Source: Bradyrhizobium sp. NAS96.2 (lineage in GTDB: Bacteria; Pseudomonadota; Alphaproteobacteria; Rhizobiales; Xanthobacteraceae). From it: a DNA stretch of 57,067 nucleotides. This document shows positions 36,835-45,595 of the stretch, piece after piece (positions within the stretch are counted from its first letter, which is position 1; the number at the start of each line of letters is the position of its first letter). The position numbers and the translations under genes are program-made. Location: positions 1 to 57,067 of the forward strand of contig NZ_LGHK01000152.1 of assembly GCF_001908235.1 (NCBI RefSeq), given 5' to 3'. The notes under the pieces were generated by a model. The model worked only from the letters and a program-made list of their open reading frames with translations. It had not been told where the DNA came from and did not search any database.

Positions 36835-37118
36835 CAGAACTGCTCGTGGCCGGGATGATTGGGGTCGCCGAAATATCCGCCACCTCCGCTGCCACCGGCA
36901 CTGTCACCGCTGTAACCCGTTCCGAGGTAGGGCGGCGGATCGACCGGCTGGCGATGCGGGCCGCCCGAACCGCCCGAGCCGCTCGAGCCGCCCGGCGGCA
37001 GTTTCGCGCCCACCATCTTCGGCGGCGCCATGTGAAGTCCGCCCGCCTGTGCGGAGCCCAGCGCGGCAACGCCGAACGCGACGACGGCAGCGAAAGCAAC
37101 AAGCGAATTGCGTGTCAT
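36834..37118 (-). CDS. Small exported Gly/Pro-rich protein
   Basis: A 94-residue protein with a signal peptide (MTRNSLVAFAAVVAFGVAALGSAQAG) and a mature chain of about 70 residues dominated by Gly, Ser and Pro (GSSGSGGSGGPHRQPVDPPPYLG, then GGGGYFGDPNHPGHEQF). No domain is recognised; such proteins are usually extracellular or periplasmic and disordered. The start is set by the signal peptide and a GGAGACG ribosome site (37126-37132). A CRP-like dyad lies about 88 nt upstream. The 3' end reaches the terminator of the convergent FAH-family gene. Confidence 0.7.
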   Translation of the reverse strand: MTRNSLVAFAAVVAFGVAALGSAQAGGLHMAPPKMVGAKLPPGGSSGSGGSGGPHRQPVDPPPYLGTGYSGDSAGGSGGGGYFGDPNHPGHEQF

Positions 37119-37198
37119 GCGACGTCTCCTTGAACTCGGGCCGGGCACCATGCACCAGCTCCGACGCCGCACTGTTCGCATGATCGCAGCAGCCCGCC

Positions 37199-37214
37199 TG
37201 TGACGTGGGTCACG
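37199..37214. promoter_or_regulatory. CRP/FNR-like dyad upstream of the Gly/Pro-rich protein gene
   Basis: TGTGACGTGGGTCACG has arms GTGAC and GTCAC. Its centre is about 88 nt from the start codon of the minus-strand gene ending at 37118. Same shape as the sites at 726, 45257 and 46775. Confidence 0.4.
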
Positions 37215-37254
37215 CTCGATCCCGGTCGCATCCTGACGACCGCGCATGGCCGGG

Positions 37255-37282
37255 AAACCCCGGACCAGAGGTCCGGGGCTTT
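37255..37282 (-). terminator. Hairpin terminator of the 76-residue protein gene
   Basis: CCCCGGAC (37258-37265) pairs with GTCCGGGG (37271-37278). On the minus strand the stem is followed by a short TTT. It lies 14 nt past the stop of the gene at 37296-37526. Confidence 0.6.
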
Positions 37283-37295
37283 CCGCTGCGTGTGG

Positions 37296-37526
37296 TCAGC
37301 GCATCGTGCCGGGCATGCAGGGCGGTTCGGTGAAGGGCGCGGTCGCGAACGATCCGACGTTCGGCGCGCGCACGCAATCAGTCGTCTTGCTGCTGACCGG
37401 TGTCGTCGTCGTCGTCATCGAGGCATGGGCACGCCGCGCCGCAGCATTGTTGTTGGCGGCCGACGCCTGAGCCGAATACGCAGCTGCCGCAACCAGCGCA
37501 AGCGCAGCGAAGGTCAATTTGGTCAT
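37296..37526 (-). CDS. Small exported protein of unknown function
   Basis: A 76-residue protein with a signal peptide (MTKLTFAALALVAAAAYSAQASA) and a 53-residue mature part with two Cys residues (TTDCVRAP and TEPPCMPG) that could form a disulfide. The middle is a Thr run (MTTTTTPVSSKTT). A GGAGAA ribosome site 8 nt before the ATG at 37526 supports the start. No family is recognised. It is one of three small exported-protein genes within 1.2 kb. Confidence 0.7.
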   Translation of the reverse strand: MTKLTFAALALVAAAAYSAQASAANNNAAARRAHASMTTTTTPVSSKTTDCVRAPNVGSFATAPFTEPPCMPGTMR

Positions 37527-37729
37527 AGGAATTCTCCGCGTGGATGAAGCCGACCAAGCTCGGCTCCTGTGATCAATGACCGTGTTCGCCAAGAAATATT
37601 TCATCACGTGCGATCACCGAACCGCGATCGCCTCATCACATCAGATGGAGCGGGAATACTGGAATGACGGAGGCGCTCCATTCACCAGGGCCGCGCACAA
37701 ACGCGGCGATGACGACATGGAGATTTCTG

Positions 37730-38002
37730 ATGAGCGATCTTTGGCGCCTAGGCAAACAGATTGGCCTCGCTGCAATCCTGTCCGCGGCAATGGCGACCTC
37801 CTCCTTCGCACAATCGGCGGTGCAGCAGCTCAACGCCTACGCTTCAAATGAAACCGCGACGCGACCGTGGTCGGCGCCGGTTGGCCATCGCCAGCCACGC
37901 GCCGCCGACATTCCGGCGGCGACATCGGCGTCGCAGCAGATCATCGATCAGGAGGATGCGATCGTCGACCGCAAGATCAGGGGCATTTGCCGCGGTTGCT
38001 AG
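37730..38002 (+). CDS. Small exported protein of unknown function
   Basis: A 90-residue protein. MSDLWRLGKQIGLAAILSAAMATSSFAQ is a good signal peptide with cleavage after FAQ; the mature chain ends IVDRKIRGICRGC with two Cys near the C-terminus. A GGAG ribosome site lies 7 nt before the ATG at 37730, while upstream in-frame ATGs lack one. No family is recognised. The TAG stop (38000-38002) runs directly into the palindromic element at 38002-38050. Confidence 0.7.
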   Translation: MSDLWRLGKQIGLAAILSAAMATSSFAQSAVQQLNAYASNETATRPWSAPVGHRQPRAADIPAATSASQQIIDQEDAIVDRKIRGICRGC

Positions 38003-38050
38003 AGCATGATCCGGAAAAGTGCGAAGCGGTTTTCCGGAGAGATCATGCTC
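38002..38050. repeat. Dispersed palindromic element, copy 3
   Basis: GAGCATGATC at the left pairs with GATCATGCTC at the right; the interior reads GTGCGAAGCGGTTTTCC, the reverse complement of the interior at 7073-7100. It begins at the last base of the preceding gene's stop codon. Confidence 0.8.
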
Positions 38051-38090
38051 AAAAGAAAGGGTCAATCCGCGATCGCGCCGGCGGCGGCTC

Positions 38091-38462
38091 CTAATGTCTT
38101 TCGGCGGCCTGTGGCGCGCCGAGATGCGTCTTCTCGTATTCGAGCCACAGCTCGAGCAGCGCCATGAACGCGACCACCGCACCCGCGGCGATGGCAAAGT
38201 GCATCGCGCGGGTGTGGGTGAAGCCGAGCAGCCAGGGCGAGACGATCAGCCAGCATCCGACGAATAGATTGATCCACTCCTCCCAGATCGCGAACGCTGC
38301 GATCGCCGCCAGCGACATGATCGCGATGGCGGCACCACTGATCCTGAGATCGATCGCCGCCGTCGGGTTGGCATGCGCGAACAACCACGGCGCAGCGAGC
38401 AGGAAGATCGCCGCGGCAAGGTTATAGAGATCAAGCGCCGATTCCTTTCGCCATTTCACCAT
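38091..38462 (-). CDS. SPW-repeat membrane protein
   Basis: A 123-residue protein with four predicted membrane helices arranged as two similar halves. The first half has LFLLAAPWLFAHAN-like sequence and the second GCWLIVSPWLLGFTHT, the Ser-Pro-Trp core of the SPW repeat family. Function of the family is not known. It is followed downstream by a palindromic repeat and lies 24 nt after the MHS transporter gene on the same strand, so it may be its distal operon partner. Confidence 0.85.
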   Translation of the reverse strand: MVKWRKESALDLYNLAAAIFLLAAPWLFAHANPTAAIDLRISGAAIAIMSLAAIAAFAIWEEWINLFVGCWLIVSPWLLGFTHTRAMHFAIAAGAVVAFMALLELWLEYEKTHLGAPQAAERH

Positions 38463-38486
38463 CTGCTTCTCCCATGCTTCTCATAC

Positions 38487-39827
38487 TCACCGCTGATGCG
38501 CGGCCGCGGCGTTGATGTCCTTGCCGGTGTAGTCGGTCATCAGCGCGGTTGCGACCAGCGTGATGACGGCGCAAGCCGCGATATAGGCCGCGATCGCGGT
38601 CGCCGAGTGGAACGTGCCGAACAGCCAGGTCGCGATCAGCGGTGCCGGACCACCGGCGATCACCGAAGCGAGCTGATAGCCGAGCGAGGCGCCGCTGTAG
38701 CGCAGGCGGCCGGTAAAGCTCTCGGCGATCAGGGCGGCCTGCGGGCCATACTGCATGTCGTGCGGAATCAGCGACAGGAAGATCGCGAGGAAGATGATCG
38801 GTTCCGATCCGGTGTTGAGCATCGCGAAATAGATGAAGCCGAACACGCCGGTCACGGCAGCGCCGATCATGTACATGTTCTTGCGGCCGATCTGATCGGA
38901 AATATGCCCGCACAGCGGGATCGAGACGAACGACAGTACCGAGGCCGCGAGCACCGCGGTCAACAGGAAGTCGCGCGAAACATGCAGCGTTCCGACGCCG
39001 TAGGAGAACACGAAGGCGGTGAAGATGTAGAATGGCGCCTGCTCGGACATACGAGCGAAGGCGGACAGCAGGATCTCCTTCGGATGGTCCCTGATCACGG
39101 TCAGCATCGGCGTGCGGTCGAGCTGACGTTCGGCCAGCAGCCTAGTGAAGACGGGCGTTTCCAGGATGCCGAGCCGGATGTAGAGGCCTACGCCGACCAG
39201 GATGATGCTGAGCGCAAACGGAATGCGCCAGCCCCATGCCAGGAACTGGTCGCCCGACATCTGGCTGAAGGCCAGCACGGCAAGATTGGCGAGGAACAGC
39301 CCGCAGGGCACGCCGAATTGCGGCCAGGAGGCGATCAGTCCGCGCGAGCGATCGTTGCGCGCCCATTCCATCGACATCAGCACCGAGCCGCCCCACTCGC
39401 CGCCGACACCGACGCCCTGGATGAAGCGCAGCACGGTGAGGATCACCGCGCCCCAGATGCCGATGCTGGAATAGGTCGGCACCAATGCCACCGCCGCGGT
39501 GGCCAGTCCCATCAACAGCAGCGTCGCGATCAGCGTCGACTTGCGGCCGATGCGGTCGCCATAGTGGCCAAAGATCGCAGCACCGATGGGCCGCGCAATG
39601 AAGCCGACCGCATAGATCGCGAAGGCTTCCAGCGTGCCGACCCAGGGATCGGAATGCGGAAAGAACAGCTTTGCGAACACCAGACCGGTGACGGTGCTGT
39701 AGAGGAAGAAGTCATACCATTCGATCGCGGTCCCGACCGTGGAGGCGATCACCGCGCGGCGCAGTTGGACCTGATGTTCGGCTGGTGTGAGCTGGTTGGC
39801 GTCGAGTGTCGAGCCGAGTGTTACCAT
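38487..39827 (-). CDS. MFS transporter, metabolite:H+ symporter (MHS) family
   Basis: A 446-residue permease with 12 membrane helices. TVGTAIEWYDFFLYSTVTGLVFAKLFFP is the MHS opening (Glu-Trp-Tyr-Asp), followed by GFIARPIGAAIFGHYGDRIGRKSTL, the MFS loop 2-3 signature, and GVGVGGEWGGSVLMSMEW, all typical of KgtP/ShiA/ProP relatives. It imports an organic acid or similar solute with protons; substrate is not readable. The GGGAGACG ribosome site fits the ATG at 39827. The SPW gene follows closely, and the frameshifted MocR gene is upstream on the same strand. Confidence 0.92.
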   Translation of the reverse strand: MVTLGSTLDANQLTPAEHQVQLRRAVIASTVGTAIEWYDFFLYSTVTGLVFAKLFFPHSDPWVGTLEAFAIYAVGFIARPIGAAIFGHYGDRIGRKSTLIATLLLMGLATAAVALVPTYSSIGIWGAVILTVLRFIQGVGVGGEWGGSVLMSMEWARNDRSRGLIASWPQFGVPCGLFLANLAVLAFSQMSGDQFLAWGWRIPFALSIILVGVGLYIRLGILETPVFTRLLAERQLDRTPMLTVIRDHPKEILLSAFARMSEQAPFYIFTAFVFSYGVGTLHVSRDFLLTAVLAASVLSFVSIPLCGHISDQIGRKNMYMIGAAVTGVFGFIYFAMLNTGSEPIIFLAIFLSLIPHDMQYGPQAALIAESFTGRLRYSGASLGYQLASVIAGGPAPLIATWLFGTFHSATAIAAYIAACAVITLVATALMTDYTGKDINAAAAHQR

Positions 39828-39944
39828 GGGAGCGTCTCCCTCGGACGAGCCCCCCGGGTGGATGTCGAGTATTCGGGTCGTTTGAGTACAAACGACACGG
39901 CCGTACCGAAGGTTCCAACAGGATGGAACGCAGCGCCTAGAACT

Positions 39945-41392
39945 TTAGTCGGTCCGCGCTCGCCGCTCGGTCACGGGCTCGATTGCGCGCCTGAGCCGCC
40001 GCGCGATCGCAGGCGCATCGGCCTCGGCCGCATTGGTAAAGCCAACCAGCAGGCCCTGCCCGCAATCGTGCCGAACGCTGCGGCTCGACAGCGGCTCGGC
40101 ACCAAATCCGTCGATCCGGGCAAGCTGCGCGAGCCTTGCATCCTGCACGCGGCCCATGAACCGAAGCAGCAGGTGCATGCCGCCCGGCTGCAACTCGATC
40201 CTGATGCGCTCGCCGAATTCGGCGGTCAGCGCGGCAGCCAGGGCGGCACGGCGCGCCGCGTACGCTTCCGCATCCGCTTCAGATGGCGCGCGAAGTGCCC
40301 TTCCGCCATGAAGCCCGCAACGACCCGCTGCGCGAAGGGATTGAGGCCGTTGCTATGGCCAGCGCTGACCGCGATGAAGCTGTCGAGCAGACGATCCGGC
40401 ACAACCAGGTAGCCGAGCCGCAAGCCAGGAAAGAGCGTCTTGCTGAACGTCCCCGAATAGATCACCCGCTGGCCGCGATCGAGGCTCTTCAACGCCGGCA
40501 GCGGCCGGCCGACGAACCGGAACTCGCTGTCATAGTCGTCCTCGATGACGTAGGCGTCCGCCTCGTTCGCCCACCGAAGCAGCTCCATGCGGCGCGGCAG
40601 CGAAAGCGATACGCCGAGCGGGCTTTGATGCGACGGCGTGACGACCGCGAGCCGTGCCCGCCGCGCCTGCCTGATGCCGTCGCCGACCCGCATCCCCTCG
40701 GAGTCGACGGGCACGGCGACCAGTCCGGCGCGGGCCAGTTCAAGCGCGGCCCGCACGGGCGGAAAGCAGGGGTCTTCGATCCACGCGCGGTCGCCGCGCC
40801 GCAGCAGGATGCGCAGCGCCAGATCGAGGCCGCCCTGAAACCCGTTGGTCACCAGCACCTGGCGCCAGTCGCACGCGATCCCGCGGGAGGATGCGAGATA
40901 AGCCGCGATCGCCTGCCGCAACGGTTCGAAGCCGGCCGGATCCGGATACATCATGTCTGAAGCGGAGCTCCGCCGCGCCTCGCGCGCGATCACATGGGTC
41001 CAGAGCTTGCGCGGGAAGAGATCGATCGCAGGCAGCCCCATCTGCAGCAGCAGAGGTTCGGCGCGCCCGCTCGGCCGGCTGCTGGAGCGGGCCGGAAACG
41101 TCGCGACGTCATCGAACGCTGCGGCGTCGCGCAGCTCCGGCGACACGATCGTCCCCGCCTGACCGCGCGTGACGACATAGCCCTCCCCGGCCAACATTGC
41201 ATAGGCGGCGTCGACCGTGCCGCGCGCCATGGCGAGCTCCGCGGCAAGACCGCGGATCGAAGGCAGCCGGTCGCCCGGCCGTAGCTGCCCGGACGCGATC
41301 GCGCGCCGGAAACGCTCATAGAGCTGGCGCGAAAGCGGCATGCCGCCGCTGCGAACCAACCCGGTCACCCGTCTCTTCCGTCGCTTCGTCAT
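39945..41392 (-). pseudogene. MocR/PdxR-type GntR-aminotransferase regulator, broken by a one-base frameshift
   Basis: The intact part (40226-41392) starts with a GntR wHTH (LYERFRRAIASGQLRPGDRLPSIRGLAAELAMARGTVDAAY) and continues into the fold-type I aminotransferase domain with VIEDDYDSEF and the PLP Lys of SGTFSKTLFPGLRLGY. It then runs to an early stop after RMRKRTRRAV. The missing end (EAYAARRAALAAALTAEFG ... LQPGGMHLLLRFMG ... RARTD) continues in the next frame to 39945. Adding one base in the CC at 40268-40269 joins the two into 482 residues, the normal MocR length. It is either a true pseudogene or a sequencing error in a G/C run. MocR regulators usually act on adjacent divergent genes, here the cupin and MFS genes. 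Confidence 0.88.
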
Positions 41393-41481
41393 GGCCTAGT
41401 CAATATGCAGTCTCTTGGCCCTTTTGGATAGGCCATCCTGCCGCTAGATGGTGCGCCTGGACAACATCAGGAGCCCTCGAC

Positions 41482-41940
41482 ATGACATCCACCATCCTTC
41501 GACGCGACTTCAATCGCGCCTCGATCGCAGCGCTGCTCGCGGCCCTCGCCGCTGCTCGAGGATCGGACGCCAATGCGCAGCCGCAACACTCTGCAGCGGG
41601 AGCGAAACAGTCCTCCCGGCGCGACGTGATCAAGCAGGGGCTGCCGGGCGATCCGGCGCGCGACATCACGCTCGTGGAGGTGACGTATCCTCCGGGAACG
41701 GGATCGCCTGTGCATGCCCATGCCAACGGCGTGATGGCCTATGTCGTCTCGGGCATGGTGGCATCGCAGGTCGGCGACGGCCCCGAACGAACCTACAGCG
41801 CCGGCGAAGCCTGGTGGGAGCCGGCCGGCGCCATTCATCGCGTCTCGCGCAATCCGAGCTCGACCGAGCCGGCGACCCTGCTCGCGACCTATATCGCGCC
41901 GCGCGACGCAACCTCCGCGGATCTGATGAAGCCGCTGTAA
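41482..41940 (+). CDS. Cupin-domain protein with a probable Tat signal
   Basis: A 152-residue protein. The N-terminus TSTILRRDFNRASIAALLAALAAARGSDANAQ has twin Arg in RRDFNRA followed by a hydrophobic stretch, so Tat export is likely. The single cupin domain has PPGTGSPVHAHANGVMAYVVSG (metal His-x-His) and WWEPAGAIHRV. Such small cupins bind a metal and are often sensors or isomerases; the reaction is unknown. An AGGAG ribosome site fixes the ATG at 41482. It is divergent from the MocR gene and 22-31 nt upstream of the MFS gene, probably one transcript. Confidence 0.85.
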   Translation: MTSTILRRDFNRASIAALLAALAAARGSDANAQPQHSAAGAKQSSRRDVIKQGLPGDPARDITLVEVTYPPGTGSPVHAHANGVMAYVVSGMVASQVGDGPERTYSAGEAWWEPAGAIHRVSRNPSSTEPATLLATYIAPRDATSADLMKPL

Positions 41941-41962
41941 CCATCCAACGCCTCGAGATCTC

Positions 41963-43195
41963 TTGACGACGATGCAGAGTGCTCTCACAGCCGCATTGAG
42001 CGCGGCGATCGCGGTGATCGTGCTGCCGCTGTTCGCCGCGCAGTCTCTCTCGGCTCCGATCGCCACGTCGTTCGGGCTGACGGAAAGCGCCGCCGGCCTG
42101 ATCGCCATGATGCCGATGCTGGGCTACACCGCCGGGCTCGTGCTGCTTGTCCCGTTGATCGATATCTTCCGGATGCGCTCCGTCATGTTGACGACGCTCC
42201 TGACCGGCACCATTGCGCTCGCGGCCGCGGCCTGCTCGCCCTCGGCGACGCTCTTCCTGCTCAGCGCGTTCGTCGTGGGACTGACGACCAGCGCCACGCA
42301 GATGGTCGTGCCGCTCGCAGCCGGTCTTGCGGAGCCGGCGGCGCGCGGCCGTGTGATCGGCAGGGTCATGAGCGGGCTGATGATCGGCGTGCTGCTGTCG
42401 CGACCGAGCGCCAACCTCTCGGCCAGCCTTTTCGGCTGGCGCGGAGCTTACCTCGCCGACGCCGCTGCGCTCGCGGTGGTCTGCTTTGCCTGTGCATTCA
42501 TCGTGCCTGCGCGTTCGCAAGCCAGCCGCTTGAGCTTTCTCGAACTGATCACCTCGCTCTGGATCGTGCTGCGCAGCGAGCCGGTGCTGAAGCGGCGCGC
42601 GGCGTGCCAGGCGTTGTGCATGGGAGCCTTCGGCGCGTTCTGGACCGGCGTGCCGTTGCTGCTCGCGGCGCCTCCCTTTGGGCTGGGACAGATCGGGATC
42701 GGCGCGTTTGCCCTTGCCGGTATCGGCGGAGCGATCGTGGCGCCGGTCGCCGGATGGGCCGCGGATCGGCATCTCGACGAAACCGCGACGCGCCTTGCCC
42801 ATGTCTGCGTGGTTGCCGGATCCGGCCTCGCCTTCGTCTTCGGCGCGGATCGACTTGGCTTCGATCCAGCGATGCACCGCGGCGCCGCGTTGCTGCTGCT
42901 GGTTCTGGCTGCGATCATCGTCGATCTCGGTGTGATCGGCGATCAGACACTGGGACGGCATGCCGTCAATTGCTTGCGACCGGACATTCGCGGCCGCCTG
43001 AACGGGCTCTATACCGGGTTGTTCTTCCTCGGCGGAGCCGCAGGCTCCGCGCTGGCCGGCGTTGCCTGGACGCATGGCGGATGGACAGCTGTCTGCGCGC
43101 TCTGCGTCTGCTTCGGCCTCGGCGCCATCATTGTCGGCCGGATCACGTCAAAGCGAGGCGCGCGCGACCGACAGGACGCAGCCGTCCGGCCCTAG
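41963..43195 (+). CDS. MFS transporter
   Basis: A 410-residue major facilitator permease with about 12 helices. LGYTAGLVLLVPLIDIFRMRSVMLT corresponds to the loop 2-3 region, and ARGRVIGRVMSGLMIGVLLSRPSANLSASLFGWRGAYL resembles the AraJ/YgaY-like exporters. The TTG at 41963 is preceded by a GAGAT site at short spacing; the ATG at 41972 is the alternative start. It lies directly downstream of the cupin gene, so a shared transcript under the MocR regulator is likely. The 3' end overlaps the convergent malic enzyme gene by 4 bp. The substrate is unknown. Confidence 0.85.
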   Translation: MTTMQSALTAALSAAIAVIVLPLFAAQSLSAPIATSFGLTESAAGLIAMMPMLGYTAGLVLLVPLIDIFRMRSVMLTTLLTGTIALAAAACSPSATLFLLSAFVVGLTTSATQMVVPLAAGLAEPAARGRVIGRVMSGLMIGVLLSRPSANLSASLFGWRGAYLADAAALAVVCFACAFIVPARSQASRLSFLELITSLWIVLRSEPVLKRRAACQALCMGAFGAFWTGVPLLLAAPPFGLGQIGIGAFALAGIGGAIVAPVAGWAADRHLDETATRLAHVCVVAGSGLAFVFGADRLGFDPAMHRGAALLLLVLAAIIVDLGVIGDQTLGRHAVNCLRPDIRGRLNGLYTGLFFLGGAAGSALAGVAWTHGGWTAVCALCVCFGLGAIIVGRITSKRGARDRQDAAVRP

Positions 43196-44889
43196 GGCCG
43201 ATCGCTGCGCCGATAGGGAACGTAGCGCGGCGTCCAGACCTTGGCATGGATGCGCGCCTCGACCTGGTCGATCGGAATATCCTTGGCGAGCCCTTCCTTG
43301 TGGGCCTGCAGCGCCACCGCCAGCGCGACCGTCAGCGCCACCTCGCGCAGCGCGCTGACCGGCGGCAGCAGATTGTGTTTCGGGTTGTCGCGCGCCGGCG
43401 AGACGCTAGCGAGCGCCTTGGCGGCAGCCATGAACATGCCGTCGCTGACCCGGCTGGCGCCGACCGCGAGCGCGCCGACGCCGACACCCGGGAAGATGTA
43501 GGAGTTGTTGGTCTGGTCGACCTTGAAGCGCGCGCCGTCGCGGGTGATCGGCGGGAACGGGCTGCCGACGCCGATCAGCGCCCGCCCCTCGGTCCAAGCC
43601 TCGATATCGACCGGCGTCGCTTCCTCGCGCGAGGTCGGATTGGACAGCGGGAAGATCACCGGCCGCGCATTGCACTCGGCCATCGCGCGCACGATCGGCT
43701 CGGAGAACGCGCCAGCCTGGCCGGAGACGCCGATCAGCACGGTTGGCCTCGCGTTGCGCACGACGTCGAGCAGCGCGATCTTGTCGGGATGGCTGAGCTG
43801 CCAACCGGCGATCGCCTGCTTGCTCTGCACGAACGGAAGCTGGAACGGCGCGAGCCCGCTCATGCCCTCGAGCAGCAGCCCGTCGCGGTCGACCATGTAG
43901 AAGCGTTTCGCCGCCTCGCTCTCGGACAGGCCGGCATCGACCATCGCGGCGCGGATCAGGCTGGCGATGCCACAGCCGGCGGAGCCGGCGCCGAGCACAG
44001 CGACGCGCTGCTCGGTGAGCGGCACGCCGGTGACGTTGATCGCGGAAAGCAAGGCGCCGGTCGCCACCGCCGCGGTGCCCTGGATATCGTCGTTGAAGGT
44101 CAGGAGCCGGTCGCGGTAGCGCTCGAGCATCCGCGTCGCATTGTTCTTGGCGAAGTCCTCCCATTGCAGCAGGACGCGCGGCCAGCGTTTCACCACCGCC
44201 GAGACGAACGCCTCGATGAAGTCGTCATAGGCCTGGCCGCGAACGCGCTCGTTGCGCCAGCCGACATAGAGCGGATCGGCCAGGCAGTCGGGATTGTCGG
44301 TGCCGACGTCGAGCATGATCGGCAGCGTGGTCGCCGGATGCAGGCCGCCGCAGCCGGTGTAGAGCGCGAGCTTGCCGATCGGGATGCCCATGCCGCCGGC
44401 GCCCTGGTCGCCGAGGCCGAGGATGCGCTCGCCGTCGGTCACCACGATCGCCTCGACGTGATCGAAGCGCGGATGGGCGAAGATGCGGTCGATCCGGTGC
44501 TGGTGCGGAATGCTCAGGAACAGACCGCGCGGCTTGCGAAACAGCCGACTGAATTTCTGGCAGCCCTCGCCGACGGTCGGCGTGTAGACGATCGGCAGCA
44601 GCTCTTCCAGATTGCTGACCAGAAGCGCGTAGAACAGCGTCTCGTTGGCGTCCTGCAGTTCGCGCAGGAAGGCATAGCGCTCGATGTCGGTCTCGTAGCC
44701 GCGCAACGCCTCGAGGCGGCGCGAGACCTGCTCGTCCAGCGTCAGGATGTTGGGCGGCAGCAGGCCGTGCAGGTCGAACGCCTCGCGCTCCGCCCCGGAG
44801 AACGCCGTGCCCTTGTTCAGCTGCGGATCGGCCAACAGCTCGTAGCCGCTCAGCGCGGTGGTGGCGAAAACTCCTGCAGTCTCCGACAT
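43192..44889 (-). CDS. maeA: NAD-dependent malic enzyme (SfcA/MaeA type)
   Basis: A 565-residue malic enzyme, the same length as E. coli MaeA, decarboxylating malate to pyruvate. Evidence: YTPTVGEGCQKFSRLFRKPRGLFLS, VVTDGERILGLGDQGAGGMGIPIGKLALYTGCGG (active-site region), FNDDIQGTAAVATGALLSA (metal Asp pair) and the NAD-binding GAGSAGCGIA. The C-terminal phosphotransacetylase-like domain of rhizobial Dme/Tme enzymes is absent. It serves gluconeogenesis or pyruvate supply from C4 acids. Its own promoter should be in the 459-bp gap upstream. Confidence 0.95.
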   Translation of the reverse strand: MSETAGVFATTALSGYELLADPQLNKGTAFSGAEREAFDLHGLLPPNILTLDEQVSRRLEALRGYETDIERYAFLRELQDANETLFYALLVSNLEELLPIVYTPTVGEGCQKFSRLFRKPRGLFLSIPHQHRIDRIFAHPRFDHVEAIVVTDGERILGLGDQGAGGMGIPIGKLALYTGCGGLHPATTLPIMLDVGTDNPDCLADPLYVGWRNERVRGQAYDDFIEAFVSAVVKRWPRVLLQWEDFAKNNATRMLERYRDRLLTFNDDIQGTAAVATGALLSAINVTGVPLTEQRVAVLGAGSAGCGIASLIRAAMVDAGLSESEAAKRFYMVDRDGLLLEGMSGLAPFQLPFVQSKQAIAGWQLSHPDKIALLDVVRNARPTVLIGVSGQAGAFSEPIVRAMAECNARPVIFPLSNPTSREEATPVDIEAWTEGRALIGVGSPFPPITRDGARFKVDQTNNSYIFPGVGVGALAVGASRVSDGMFMAAAKALASVSPARDNPKHNLLPPVSALREVALTVALAVALQAHKEGLAKDIPIDQVEARIHAKVWTPRYVPYRRSDRP

Positions 44890-45348
44890 GCCAAGGTCCC
44901 CTCAATGCGAAATGCCTGATGGAACTGTATCACCCTCGTGTAACGGATCTGAGCACGAAAGCTGCCGGGCCGCGCAAAGTTGAACGGTACCCGGCATCGC
45001 GGCTCGGTCAAATCGACGTCGTGGAAAAGTCACTCAGGTAATGCACCGCTGCAACATCGCCGGACAAACATCGGCATACCTTGGTATAGCCTCGCTGATT
45101 CCTTGTGGTGCCCTGCGCTTACGCTCGTACAGTAGAGCGATGGCGAGTGATTCTTATACTCGCGGCTACTCCATCGGATGCACGGCTGCCAACGTCGCTG
45201 TTTCCGGCACGACCAGCGACAGAATTCTCGGTGGGCGCGACTTGCGTTGCGAAATCTGTGATCAGGATCACTGCTCCGGGGAGCGCAGCGCACGACTATC
45301 GCGGGCAGCAAGTATCGACTGGAACGCGGGTTCTCGAGGAACACTCAG
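44890..45348. other. 459-bp intergenic region
   Basis: It lies between the malic enzyme start (minus) and the 51-residue protein gene (plus). It contains a short ATACC-TT-GGTAT dyad near 45077 and the CRP-like site at 45257-45272. No convincing gene is present on either strand; a minus-strand ORF at 45030-45344 is Arg/Ser/Cys-rich and lacks coding character. Confidence 0.5.
45257..45272. promoter_or_regulatory. CRP/FNR-like dyad upstream of the 51-residue protein gene
   Basis: TGTGATCAGGATCACT has perfect inner arms GTGATC and GATCAC. Its centre is about 84 nt before the ATG at 45349. It fits CRP-type TGTGA-N6-TCACA at all but the last base and also contains the FNR core TGAT-N4-ATCA. Confidence 0.5.
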
Positions 45349-45504
45349 ATGATCGTCAACATTCAGAAGCTGGATGGCCTGTGGCACCTCATCGTCGGGT
45401 CGTGCAAGATCCGAACGCCGTTCCTGGAAACCCAGGACCGGGAGTGGGTCGTCGCCTACGCCAGGCGGGTCTACCCCGGTGCCAAGGTCTTCGAACGCGA
45501 TTGA
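45349..45504 (+). CDS. Small conserved-looking protein (51 residues)
   Basis: A short gene encoding MIVNIQKLDGLWHLIVGSCK, then a segment with FLETQDREWVVAYARRV and ending KVFERD. A GAGGAA ribosome site lies 7-12 nt before the ATG, a CRP-like site lies 84 nt upstream and a strong terminator follows 34 nt after the stop, so it looks like an independent gene. The sequence is soluble with three Trp residues and no membrane segment or signal. I do not recognise the family. Confidence 0.75.
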   Translation: MIVNIQKLDGLWHLIVGSCKIRTPFLETQDREWVVAYARRVYPGAKVFERD

Positions 45505-45537
45505 CGCTGTAGCGCCTCACAGCTCCCGCCCCAGACA

Positions 45538-45567
45538 AAAAGCCCCGGAGCACGCTCCGGGGCTTTT
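45538..45567. terminator. Bidirectional rho-independent terminator
   Basis: AAAAGCCCCGGAG (45538-45550) pairs with CTCCGGGGCTTTT (45555-45567) around CACG. The A-run and T-run flanks let it serve both the 51-residue gene (plus) and the convergent LpxO-like gene (minus). Confidence 0.9.
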
Positions 45568-45595
45568 GCGTTCAAGGCAGCGAGCCCGTGCGCGA

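Noticed and set aside
38373..40412. 679-codon plus-strand open frame
   Set aside because: It lies antisense to the MHS transporter and the MocR end.
45030..45344. Possible minus-strand gene of 104 codons
   Set aside because: Composition (Arg/Ser/Cys) is not protein-like, there is no good ribosome site, and the region holds a regulatory dyad.
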